Below, one piece after another: positions 17,595-25,472 of a stretch of 55,767 bases of DNA. The stretch covers positions 1 through 55,767 of the forward strand of contig JANRBR010000023.1 in NCBI GenBank assembly GCA_030727405.1, read 5' to 3'. The stretch comes from Crocinitomicaceae bacterium (lineage in GTDB: Bacteria; Bacteroidota; Bacteroidia; Flavobacteriales_D; Crocinitomicaceae). Made by a program: the position numbers and the translations under genes. The stretch's first letter is position 1. The number at the start of each line of letters is the position of its first letter. The notes under the pieces were generated by a model. That model was not told the DNA's origin and did not search any database. It saw nothing but the letters and a program-made list of their open reading frames with translations.

Positions 17595-19898
17595 ATGAAA
17601 AAATTATCTTACTACTTAGGTGGGACACTTGTGCTGTTGTTCTCCTGTAAAAGTGTACAACACATTTCAACTTCACAAAATCCACAAGAAGACAAAGCCA
17701 TTGATGCCATCATTGCTCAAATGACCGTGGAAGAAAAAGTTGGACAAACGTGTCAAATAACCTTAGATGTGATCACAAAAACCGATTCGAAAGGGGCAGC
17801 ACTTATTCCAGCTACCATTGATACGGTAAAATTAAACGAGGCACTTTTCAAATACCACGTTGGTTCAGTGCTCAACGTTGGCGCACATACGCTATCCTTG
17901 GATGAATGGAAAGGAATCATCCAATCCATTCAACAACCATTCGTGGATGGGAAAACAAAAACGCCCATCATTTATGGAATTGATGCCATTCACGGAATTA
18001 ATTATACCATTGGAGGTACTTTATTCCCTCAAGAAATTGGTTTGGCGGCTACATGGAATACAGAATTAGCTAAAACCTTTGGTGAGATTACTGCTTATGA
18101 AACCCGTGCTTCAGGAATTCCATGGAATTTTTCCCCAGTATTGGATCTAGGAAGACAGCCCCTTTGGTCAAGAACCTTTGAAACCCTTGGTGAAGACCCT
18201 TACCTTGTTTCAGAAATGGGTGCAGCCATTATTGATGGATACCAAGGTGGTAACAAGATCGATGACAAACACGTTGCCGCTTGCATGAAACATTTTGTTG
18301 GTTACAGTGGTGCTAATAGCGGACGTGATCGAACACCGGCATGGATTCCCGAAAAATACATGAAAGAACTCTATTTACCTTCCTTCAAGAAAGCCGTTGA
18401 ACATGGAGCATTGACCGTGATGATCAACAGTGGCGCAGTGAATGGAATTCCAGGACACATCAACCATCATTTAATCACAGAAACCCTAAAAAATGAATGG
18501 GGATTTGAAGGATTCGCTGTTTCTGACTGGGAGGATTTCATCATGCTACACACCGTTCACCGCACTGGTACATCATTGTCCGATGCTTATATTCAAGCAT
18601 TTAACGCTGGTGTAGATATGAGCATGGTGCCCTTAAGTCCACAGTACAAAGAATACTGCGAAATCATGGTACAAGCCGTTAAATCAGGAAAAATCACAAT
18701 GGATCGCCTCGATGATGCCGTAAGAAGAATCATTCGTGTGAAACGCAGACTTGGCTTGTTTGAACAAGCCATTCCGAAGTTTGACGCCTACCCGAAATTT
18801 GGTAGCAAAGAATTTAAACAAGCATCTTTAAATGCTGCCATAGAATCCATTACCCTACTTAAAAACGAAGGGAATGTTTTACCGCTTTCTGCGAAACAAA
18901 AAGTATTGATTGCCGGACCTGCCTCAGACAACCTAATTTATTTGAATGGTGCATGGACACATACCTGGCAAGGAGTTGATACAAGCTATAACACCAAAGG
19001 TTCTATGACCATTCGTCAGGCATTCGAGCAAAAAATCGGCAAAGAGAATTGCCTTTTTTCAAAAGGAGCAGAAATTTACAGTGAAGCAGACTTTGAAAAA
19101 ACCCGTTTTGTTGACCTAGCGGATTACAAACAAAAATTAGGTCAAGCAGATGTGGTCGTTTTATGCCTTGGAGAATTACCATCCACAGAAAAACCAGGAG
19201 ACATTTTGTCCTTGAACCTCCCGCCTGAACAACGTGAACTTGCAAAATTGGCATACGAACAAAATAAAAAGGTCATCTTAGTTCTATTGGAGGCACGACC
19301 TAGAATTATCCACGACATTGTTGCACCAGCAGCAGCCATTATTCAAGGTTATTTACCGGGAGATTATGGCGCAGAAGCCTTGGTTAAATTAATGTACGGA
19401 GAGAATAATTTTAGTGGGAAGCTTCCTTACACCTATCCTAAATTTGACGGAGTAATAGAATTTTATGACCATCCACGAAGCATAGATCGTTCAAAATCGG
19501 GAGATTTCTCAGCTTACAATCCAGAATGGGACTTTGGATATGGACTTTCTTATGCTCAATTTGAATATGAAAACCTGTCTTTACAAACAGACGTGTTACA
19601 TGGAAACGATAGCCTTCAAATTACGGTGCGTGTAAAAAACACGAGTGGCATCAATGGAAAAGAAGTGCTGCAACTATACATCAGCGATGATTTCGCTAGC
19701 ATGATTCCCAGTGGAAAATCCTTAAAGCGCTTTGCAAAACTGAACATTGCAGCGAATGGTGTTGAAAGCAAAACTTTTTACATCTCCAAAAAAGACTTGA
19801 TGTTTGTAGGATCTAATGGTGAATTCATTGTGGAAGATGGAACCTTTACAGTTAGCGTAGGTACTCTCAAAAAAACCTTTACATACTCGTCAAAATAA
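17595..19898 (+). CDS. GH3 beta-glucosidase lipoprotein
   Basis: A 767-aa exo-acting glycoside hydrolase that would release glucose from beta-glucan oligomers. The lipobox LLFSC gives Cys18, so the enzyme is membrane-anchored, probably facing the periplasm or surface. The GH3 N-terminal barrel contains KHFVGYSGANSGRDR and GFAVSDWEDF with nucleophile Asp311. The GH3 C-terminal domain and a fibronectin-III-like domain (about 670-767) complete it. Length matches BglX-type enzymes. Last gene of the susC operon; it follows GH16 by 27 bases. Confidence 0.94.
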   Translation: MKKLSYYLGGTLVLLFSCKSVQHISTSQNPQEDKAIDAIIAQMTVEEKVGQTCQITLDVITKTDSKGAALIPATIDTVKLNEALFKYHVGSVLNVGAHTLSLDEWKGIIQSIQQPFVDGKTKTPIIYGIDAIHGINYTIGGTLFPQEIGLAATWNTELAKTFGEITAYETRASGIPWNFSPVLDLGRQPLWSRTFETLGEDPYLVSEMGAAIIDGYQGGNKIDDKHVAACMKHFVGYSGANSGRDRTPAWIPEKYMKELYLPSFKKAVEHGALTVMINSGAVNGIPGHINHHLITETLKNEWGFEGFAVSDWEDFIMLHTVHRTGTSLSDAYIQAFNAGVDMSMVPLSPQYKEYCEIMVQAVKSGKITMDRLDDAVRRIIRVKRRLGLFEQAIPKFDAYPKFGSKEFKQASLNAAIESITLLKNEGNVLPLSAKQKVLIAGPASDNLIYLNGAWTHTWQGVDTSYNTKGSMTIRQAFEQKIGKENCLFSKGAEIYSEADFEKTRFVDLADYKQKLGQADVVVLCLGELPSTEKPGDILSLNLPPEQRELAKLAYEQNKKVILVLLEARPRIIHDIVAPAAAIIQGYLPGDYGAEALVKLMYGENNFSGKLPYTYPKFDGVIEFYDHPRSIDRSKSGDFSAYNPEWDFGYGLSYAQFEYENLSLQTDVLHGNDSLQITVRVKNTSGINGKEVLQLYISDDFASMIPSGKSLKRFAKLNIAANGVESKTFYISKKDLMFVGSNGEFIVEDGTFTVSVGTLKKTFTYSSK

Positions 19899-19900
19899 AT

Positions 19901-19919
19901 CCTTTTTAAACCAAAAAGG
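19901..19919 (+). terminator. Weak hairpin after the GH3 gene
   Basis: CCTTTTT-AAACC-AAAAAGG, a 7-bp stem just after the stop codon but without a following T run. It may stabilise or partly end the operon transcript. Confidence 0.3.
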
Positions 19920-19958
19920 CACTTAGTTGTTATATGAAAAAATGCGATTTTTTTTAGG

Positions 19959-19981
19959 TTATTGTATTTTTTACTATATTA
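19959..19981. promoter_or_regulatory. Operator candidate C, upstream of the T9SS protein
   Basis: Matches the shared pattern TTATTGTnnTTTnnACnATnnT at all invariant positions; the left half is perfect and the right half (ACTATAT) is degenerate. It lies 25 bp upstream of a perfect -7 box, so it is placed further from the start than sites A, B and D. Confidence 0.5.
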
Positions 19982-20006
19982 GTTCTCTTTTCCCATGGAA
20001 ATGAAC

Positions 20007-20014
20007 TATTTTTG
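20007..20014 (+). promoter_or_regulatory. -7 element for the T9SS glycan-binding gene
   Basis: TATTTTTG, a perfect TAnnTTTG, 28 nt before the ATG at 20043. The gene therefore has its own promoter beside operator C. Confidence 0.55.
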
Positions 20015-20042
20015 AATTATTAACCAATTTAATTAACTGATT

Positions 20043-21491
20043 ATGAAAAAACTGTACTTATTTTTTCTTTTGCCATTTTTTGGCTTAAATGCCCAAGTAG
20101 AAGGTACTTGGAAACTTGCTCCACAAGCGGGAGCTTTGGGAGTTGGCCCTTCTTTGGGGAATACTTCTTGGTGGTCAAACTCAACGGGAGACGTAACCAC
20201 ACGTGCTTGTTTATTTGATGATTCCATCAAATTCGAACAAGGTGTTATGACTCATTACATGGATGGAAGCACATGGTTAGAGCCATGGCAAGGTAGCACT
20301 CCAGAAGCATGTGGTACTCCAGTCGCTCCTCACGTAGGTGGACAAGCAGCGTATGAATTCGATGCGACAGCAGGTACATTGACTGTGAATGGATTAGGTG
20401 CTCACCTTGGATTAGCTAAAGTAATCAACGGAGCAGAAATTGCTAGTCCAGCAAACGCTGCATCTAGCATCACTTATGATGTTGTTTTCTCCAATGGCGG
20501 TAACACAATGACGGCAACAATCAACTTCGGAACTGGTGTTTGGCAGTTCGTTTACCAAAAAACTCAAATCGTTCAGGCGGCAACACCATTGATTACGTTC
20601 CAAGTGGACATGAACAACTACACTGGTGCAGCTTTCACAACGGTTTACGTAAGTGGAACATTTAATGGATGGAGCGGAAACGCAAACCCAATGACTGACG
20701 CAAATGGTGATGGTATTTGGGAAGTTACTTTACCAATCAACGCTGGTGCAATTGAATACAAATTCTCTTTAGACGACTGGGCTAACTCTGAGCAATTTGC
20801 TGGAGGAGAGACATGTACCATTACGAGTGGTGGCTTTACCAACCGTGCTTACACAGTAGCTGGTGATGCGAATCTTGGAGCTGTTTGTTACGAAAGTTGT
20901 TCAGTTTGTACTTCAGACGTTACATTCCACGTAGACATGAATAACTACACTGGTGCAGCTTTCACAACGGTTTACGTAAGTGGAACATTTAATGGATGGA
21001 GCGGAACGTCAAACCCAATGGCAGATGCAAACACAGATGGTATTTGGGATGTTACATTGCCATTACCAAACGGTACAATTGAATACAAATTCTCTTTAGA
21101 CGACTGGGCTAACTCTGAGCAGTTCGCTGGAGGTGAAACATGTACAATTACAACAGCAGGATTCACAAATCGTGTATACACTGTAACAGGTGCTAACGTA
21201 ATGGATACTGTTTGTTATGCTAGCTGTGATGCTTGTATCGCTGGAATTGCAAACAATGCAACAACAACGTTAAAAGTAATGCCTAACCCGGCTAACACGT
21301 CTTTCAACATCGTTTCTTCTGATGTAATCAATTCTGTTGAGTTGGTTGACCTTAGCGGAAAATCAGTACGTAAATTGGTTGGTTCTGCTTCAGAATTAAC
21401 GGTGAACGTATCCGATCTTGTTCAAGGAATTTACACAGTAATCGTTCGTACTGAAAACGGTACGTCAACTTCTCGTGTAATTGTTGAGTAA
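20043..21491 (+). CDS. T9SS-secreted multidomain putative glycan-binding protein
   Basis: A 482-aa secreted protein. The signal peptide ends at LNAQ. Residues about 21-180 form a domain starting GTWKLAPQAGALGVGP, which I recall from Bacteroidota glucanases and glucan loci as a non-catalytic, probably carbohydrate-binding unit. Two tandem 109-residue modules follow (184-292 and 293-401), with TVYVSGTFNGWSG and IEYKFSLDDW, resembling the beta-sandwich of starch/glycogen-binding (CBM20/48-like) domains. The tail (MPNPANTSF to RVIVE) is a type A T9SS sorting domain. No glycosidase motif is seen. Own promoter, operator and terminator; probably a secreted or surface-bound accessory of the glucan locus. 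Confidence 0.8.
   Translation: MKKLYLFFLLPFFGLNAQVEGTWKLAPQAGALGVGPSLGNTSWWSNSTGDVTTRACLFDDSIKFEQGVMTHYMDGSTWLEPWQGSTPEACGTPVAPHVGGQAAYEFDATAGTLTVNGLGAHLGLAKVINGAEIASPANAASSITYDVVFSNGGNTMTATINFGTGVWQFVYQKTQIVQAATPLITFQVDMNNYTGAAFTTVYVSGTFNGWSGNANPMTDANGDGIWEVTLPINAGAIEYKFSLDDWANSEQFAGGETCTITSGGFTNRAYTVAGDANLGAVCYESCSVCTSDVTFHVDMNNYTGAAFTTVYVSGTFNGWSGTSNPMADANTDGIWDVTLPLPNGTIEYKFSLDDWANSEQFAGGETCTITTAGFTNRVYTVTGANVMDTVCYASCDACIAGIANNATTTLKVMPNPANTSFNIVSSDVINSVELVDLSGKSVRKLVGSASELTVNVSDLVQGIYTVIVRTENGTSTSRVIVE
20592..20918 (+). repeat. Tandem module copy 1 (109 codons)
   Basis: First of two direct in-frame repeats with a period of 327 nt. Positions 20616-20679 are identical to 20943-21006, third codon positions included, as is a 46-nt stretch encoding IEYKFSLDDWANSE. 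Confidence 0.9.
20919..21245 (+). repeat. Tandem module copy 2 (109 codons)
   Basis: Second copy. By eye about three quarters of residues equal copy 1; differences cluster near the middle loop and the Cys-rich end. Both copies keep four cysteines near the same places (GETC, CY, SC, C). Confidence 0.9.
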
Positions 21492-21511
21492 TACTTATGA
21501 TTGATTGATTG

Positions 21512-21541
21512 AAAAGAGGGGACCTGTCCCCTCTTTTTTTT
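21512..21541 (+). terminator. Intrinsic terminator after the T9SS gene
   Basis: AAAAGAGGGGAC and GTCCCCTCTTTT form a 12-bp inverted repeat around CT, followed by a T run. It closes the glucan locus. Confidence 0.92.
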
Positions 21542-21584
21542 GCTCTAAACTTTTTATTTACACCATTTACGACACTTCTTTGCG

Positions 21585-21592
21585 TACTTTTG
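21585..21592 (+). promoter_or_regulatory. -7 element four bases before the ATG at 21597
   Basis: TACTTTTG, a perfect TAnnTTTG. Exactly four bases lie between its G and the ATG; probable leaderless start. Confidence 0.55.
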
Positions 21593-21596
21593 CAAC

Positions 21597-21959
21597 ATGG
21601 ATCACGACATCGAACTTAAATTTCAAAAACTTAAGAATAGCCTTGAAAAAGACTTTGGACCCGGTTTGGATGTGCCAGCCCTACTATTCCTAATCGGAGT
21701 CAACGAATTAGGAGTTGGTTATAAAAACTTTAGCAAACAAGAAAAGACAGAATTAATGCACATTGCCATTTGTACTTTACTTGAACCTTATGGATATTAC
21801 GAATTTGAAGGGCGCGATAAAGATTCCTGGCCACACTTCAAAATCAATCAATTAATTCCCGCAATTGGGCATCAAGAGCAACAACATTTGATGAAAGAAG
21901 CAATGATCGAATACTTCATTCAAAATGACTATTACACACCAGGGAATGAGAACGATTAA
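21597..21959 (+). CDS. Conserved 120-aa protein, unknown function
   Basis: A soluble, mostly alpha-helical, acidic 120-aa protein with no signal peptide. Recognisable stretches are LLFLIGVNELGVGYKNFSK and LLEPYGYYEFEGRDKDSWPHF. I recall such proteins as conserved hypotheticals in Flavobacteriia but know no function. An in-frame-shifted ORF at 21505 is a shadow. It has its own perfect promoter and precedes ctaB by 84 bases; a link to oxidase assembly is possible but unsupported. Confidence 0.7.
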   Translation: MDHDIELKFQKLKNSLEKDFGPGLDVPALLFLIGVNELGVGYKNFSKQEKTELMHIAICTLLEPYGYYEFEGRDKDSWPHFKINQLIPAIGHQEQQHLMKEAMIEYFIQNDYYTPGNEND

Positions 21960-22031
21960 CTACGGTATTTTTAGTCCTGCCTCAAAATCAAACAAGCCGG
22001 TTTTTTTTATGCTTCGAAAGCCCTTAATTCG

Positions 22032-22039
22032 TAATTTTG
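22032..22039 (+). promoter_or_regulatory. -7 element four bases before the ctaB ATG
   Basis: TAATTTTG, a perfect TAnnTTTG, four bases before the ATG at 22044. It probably drives the whole oxidase cluster through 27379. Confidence 0.55.
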
Positions 22040-22043
22040 TCGC

Positions 22044-22916
22044 ATGACGCAAGAAACATTAAAAACGCCTTCCACGTTTAGAACATATTTGGTATTCACC
22101 AAGTTTCGCCTTTCTTTTTTGGTCATATTATCTGCCTTGTCTGGTTATTTATTCGCTGGCGGGAAGGATGGATGGACGATTGCCTACTTAATGCTCGGAG
22201 GAACACTCGTAACCGCAGCATCCAATGGAGCGAACCAGATTTGGGAAAAAGACCTCGATAAGTTCATGAACCGAACCAATCGAAGGCCATTGCCGACGGG
22301 ACAGATGTCCGTAAAGGAAGCGTATATCATTTGCATCGTAACACTCATCATTGGAACAGTTCTGCTTTCACTCATTAATTGGAAGAGTGCAGTATTGGGC
22401 GTTCTTGCTTTCATCAGCTACGTTTTCATTTACACACCACTTAAGCAAAAAAGCCCTTGGGCAGTTTTTGTTGGAGCCTTTCCTGGTGCAATTCCTCCAA
22501 TGTTAGGTGCCATAGCGCACACAAATGCATTTGGCTTTCTTCCTGGAGTACTATTTTTCGTTCAATTCACTTGGCAATTTCCGCACTTCTGGGCCATAGC
22601 CTGGGTTTTATATGACGATTACAAAAAAGCTGGGTTCTCCCTGCTTCCTTCCAACACCGGAAGATCAAAACATTCAGCGTTTCAAATCATGCTCTATGCC
22701 CTTGCTTTAATCCCTTTTAGCCTCGTTCCATGGTTGCTTGGGTGGACCGGCACCTATTCACTCATCATCGCCGCAATTCTCGGAATAGGTTTCTTTTTAT
22801 ACAGCTATAAATTATACCACAGTTTAGAAGTTGTCGATGCGCGCAAACTTATGTTCGCTTCATTTGTTTATTTACCGATCATACAATTTGTTTATGTTTT
22901 TGATCGCTGCATTTAA
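22044..22916 (+). CDS. ctaB: Protohaem IX farnesyltransferase (haem O synthase)
   Basis: A 290-aa UbiA-superfamily prenyltransferase of the inner membrane that attaches a farnesyl group to haem B to make haem O for cytochrome oxidases. It has seven to nine helices. The aspartate-rich prenyl-diphosphate motif is NQIWEKDLDKFMNRTNRRPLP, followed by the second conserved loop VLYDDYKKAGFSLLP. First gene of the oxidase cluster: two subunit III genes, subunit IV, two SCO proteins and DUF420 follow on the same strand with short gaps or overlaps. Confidence 0.95.
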   Translation: MTQETLKTPSTFRTYLVFTKFRLSFLVILSALSGYLFAGGKDGWTIAYLMLGGTLVTAASNGANQIWEKDLDKFMNRTNRRPLPTGQMSVKEAYIICIVTLIIGTVLLSLINWKSAVLGVLAFISYVFIYTPLKQKSPWAVFVGAFPGAIPPMLGAIAHTNAFGFLPGVLFFVQFTWQFPHFWAIAWVLYDDYKKAGFSLLPSNTGRSKHSAFQIMLYALALIPFSLVPWLLGWTGTYSLIIAAILGIGFFLYSYKLYHSLEVVDARKLMFASFVYLPIIQFVYVFDRCI

Positions 22917-22946
22917 CTTAGATTAATTCAATAAATCAACCCCACC

Positions 22947-24029
22947 ATGAGCAATCTAAATGAAAAAATGACTGGAAAAAGAGATTTCTCCAATGAAATT
23001 AGTCCAGAAGTGAAAGAAAAAATGAAGAAGAACCTTGTTTACGTAGGAATCTTCAGCATCATTATGTTATTTGCAGGATTTACATCCGGCTATTACGTAT
23101 CCATGGGAGATTCCTTTTGGTTAAAATACCCCATGCCTATGTACTTTTGGGTAAGTACTGCCAGCATTGCCCTCAGTAGTTTGGCTTTTGCATTAGCCAT
23201 TCGAAGTGCGAAACAAAACAAACAAGGACAAATCAAACTTTGGATGGCAGCCACACTGATTTTTGGTGCCGGTTTTATCTATTCTCAATTCAAAGGATAC
23301 GGGGAACTCGTTAAAAACGGTTTCCATGCAGTAAATAACCTGGTTGTTACCGATGGACGCTATGGAGATTATTTTGAGGTGAAATACAAGGACAAATTCA
23401 TCGACGTGGACGGAAATAAATTCGTTTATGAAGGAAAAGAAATGAATGCCCAAGATTTTCAAAAATTTCAAGGTTTCATGAGTCAATTTAAAACAGTGAA
23501 ACAAAGCAAAACATTGCAATTAACCAAACCAATGGCCGGGTTTCAACTTTACTTCAATCAACAACCACTCTTGATTAAAAACAAGCAATTGTATGTGAAT
23601 GATTCCATGCCATTGCAGTTTACAGATGAAATTCGCCTTAGTCAATTAGCAGTAAACATACTGGATAAAAGAGGGGACTTTTTTGCACGAGGAGAATACG
23701 GAAAGGACTTTAGCATTTATTATAAAAAACAAAAACTAGATTATAAGGACCGAAAACTCTGGTATAAAGGTCAAACCATTAAACCACACCTTCAAGTGAA
23801 AGCAATGGAATCAGCTGATTCTGCTTCCCAATACTTGTATTTAATCACCTTCGTTCACTTGCTACATGTGCTCGTTGCATTAATTTATTTATTAAAAGTT
23901 GCAACTGCTTCATTTAGAGGTCGTTTTAATGCTGAAAACCACTTATCACTAAGATTAAGCGCGCTCTTTTGGCATTTTTTAGGGCTTTTATGGGTAGCTT
24001 TACTACTGTTTTTCATATTTATTCACTAA
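22947..24029 (+). CDS. Haem-copper oxidase subunit III-like protein with large insert
   Basis: A 360-aa membrane protein of the cytochrome oxidase subunit III family. Helices lie at about 29-49, 66-86 and 98-114, then after an insert at about 296-320 and 334-359. The terminal LFWHFLGLLWVALLLFF is the subunit III signature. Flavobacterial relatives are about 190-200 aa; here about 180 hydrophilic residues are inserted between helices 3 and 4. The insert contains three similar segments (143-167, 199-223, 255-279) with alternating aromatic and hydrophobic residues and a K/N-x-x-[FLV]-x-Y core, suggesting repeated beta-hairpins. Second gene of the oxidase cluster. Confidence 0.82.
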   Translation: MSNLNEKMTGKRDFSNEISPEVKEKMKKNLVYVGIFSIIMLFAGFTSGYYVSMGDSFWLKYPMPMYFWVSTASIALSSLAFALAIRSAKQNKQGQIKLWMAATLIFGAGFIYSQFKGYGELVKNGFHAVNNLVVTDGRYGDYFEVKYKDKFIDVDGNKFVYEGKEMNAQDFQKFQGFMSQFKTVKQSKTLQLTKPMAGFQLYFNQQPLLIKNKQLYVNDSMPLQFTDEIRLSQLAVNILDKRGDFFARGEYGKDFSIYYKKQKLDYKDRKLWYKGQTIKPHLQVKAMESADSASQYLYLITFVHLLHVLVALIYLLKVATASFRGRFNAENHLSLRLSALFWHFLGLLWVALLLFFIFIH

Positions 24030-24049
24030 ACTTGCAAAAAATTAGTTAG

Positions 24050-25075
24050 ATGGCAGGACATACAACTCAACTTGACGCTAAAACGCTATGGGGCGGAAAA
24101 GAATCCCCTTTTCAAACGAGCTATGGTAAATTAATGATGTGGTTTTTCCTAGTGTCAGATGCCTTGACATTTAGTGGATTACTTATTGCATATGGTTTTA
24201 CGCGCCATGACGCCCAAGATGCTTGGCCGATCGGTGAAGAAACATTTAATTCCATGCCTTTCCTAGGACATGGATATCCCCTACTTTACGTAGCATTAAT
24301 GACATTCATTTTGATTGTTTCATCCGTAACGATGGTATTGGCTGTTGAAGCTGGACATCGCATGGATCGAAAAGGTGTAACAAATTGGATGATTGCCACC
24401 ATCATTGGAGGATTTTTCTTTGTTGGGTCTCAAGCATGGGAATGGTCACATTTCATTCACGGTTCTGAATTCGGGAAAATCGAATTAGCGGATGGTTCTC
24501 AAGCCATTGTTAGAGGTCATTTCGGTGAAATCAAAAATTTTACAGTCCTTGAATCTGGAAAACGCCATAAAAAAGGTGAAATCATCAAAGACGAATTGAT
24601 GCACACATTTCAACATGCTGCTGAAAAAGGACATTTAAAAGATGGAAAGATTCACTTAGCAGACGGTTCAATCGCGAAAATCAACAAAGCGAAAGACCAT
24701 GAAATGAAATTGATCATTAAAAAATCTGGTGCGAAAAACAAAATTGGTGGTAAAGCAATCACCGGAGCATCTGCCGAAAAAATGTATTATGAGTCACTAT
24801 ACAGCGGCGGAGCAAACCGAGTTGTCTATGGGGCAAACATGAAACAAAACGAATATGGCCCTCAACAATACGCACAATTCTTCTTCTTTATCACTGGATT
24901 CCACGGATTTCACGTATTTTCAGGAGTGGTTATTAACATCATTATTCTGTTGGGTGTTATTGCTGGAACTTACCACAAACGTGGACATTATGAAATGGTT
25001 GAAAAAACTGGACTTTACTGGCACTTTGTCGATTTAGTTTGGGTTTTTGTCTTCACATTCTTCTATTTGATCTGA
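24050..25075 (+). CDS. Cytochrome c oxidase subunit III with hydrophilic insert
   Basis: A 341-aa subunit III protein. The N-terminal helices include WFFLVSDALTFSGLLIAYG; the C-terminal part has FFFITGFHGFHVFSGV and GLYWHFVDLVWVFVF, the best-conserved subunit III motifs. Between them lies a roughly 120-residue charged insert, about residues 137-260, with an internal echo (GKIELADGS and GKIHLADGS). Subunit III does not carry redox centres; it stabilises the core and the oxygen path. Flavobacteria commonly have two adjacent subunit III genes, a short and a long one, as here. Core subunits I and II are not in the window. Confidence 0.88.
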   Translation: MAGHTTQLDAKTLWGGKESPFQTSYGKLMMWFFLVSDALTFSGLLIAYGFTRHDAQDAWPIGEETFNSMPFLGHGYPLLYVALMTFILIVSSVTMVLAVEAGHRMDRKGVTNWMIATIIGGFFFVGSQAWEWSHFIHGSEFGKIELADGSQAIVRGHFGEIKNFTVLESGKRHKKGEIIKDELMHTFQHAAEKGHLKDGKIHLADGSIAKINKAKDHEMKLIIKKSGAKNKIGGKAITGASAEKMYYESLYSGGANRVVYGANMKQNEYGPQQYAQFFFFITGFHGFHVFSGVVINIIILLGVIAGTYHKRGHYEMVEKTGLYWHFVDLVWVFVFTFFYLI

Positions 25076-25100
25076 TTTTAACACGCTAAAATATATTCTC

Positions 25101-25469
25101 ATGGAAAGAGATGACTTAATTGAATATTCATTACACAACCACCACGACGAAGCGCAAGGTAAATCGATTCGTAAAAAAATTCTTCAAGTAACCGTTCTAT
25201 TAACAGTGATTACAACTGTTGAGGTTATTTTGGGAGCAATGATTAAACAAAGCAGCGATGCTTGGGCTTTTGTAAAATGGTCCTTTATCATTATGACGCT
25301 TGTAAAAGCAGCGTACATTGTGATGGTATTCATGCACTTAGGAGACGAGAAAAAAGCGTTAAGAAACGTTATTTTAATTCCCTATGCAATGTTTATTTTA
25401 TACCTTATTTTCATTCTTATTTGGGAAGGAACGATGGTATCTTCAGCTTTGAAATCTTTCGGATTCTAA
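25101..25469 (+). CDS. Cytochrome c oxidase subunit IV family protein
   Basis: A 122-aa inner-membrane protein with three helices (about 27-47, 55-78 and 88-113), the size and layout of bacterial subunit IV (CyoD/CtaF-like). The N-terminus is His-rich (HNHHDE). KAAYIVMVFMHL is the typical second-helix motif. It follows the second subunit III gene by 25 bases and precedes the first SCO gene by three, so it is co-transcribed. Small accessory subunit that supports assembly or stability of the oxidase. Confidence 0.87.
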   Translation: MERDDLIEYSLHNHHDEAQGKSIRKKILQVTVLLTVITTVEVILGAMIKQSSDAWAFVKWSFIIMTLVKAAYIVMVFMHLGDEKKALRNVILIPYAMFILYLIFILIWEGTMVSSALKSFGF

Positions 25470-25472
25470 TTC

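Noticed and set aside
19901-19919. Strong terminator after the GH3 gene
   Set aside because: Hairpin present but no T run; kept only as a weak feature.
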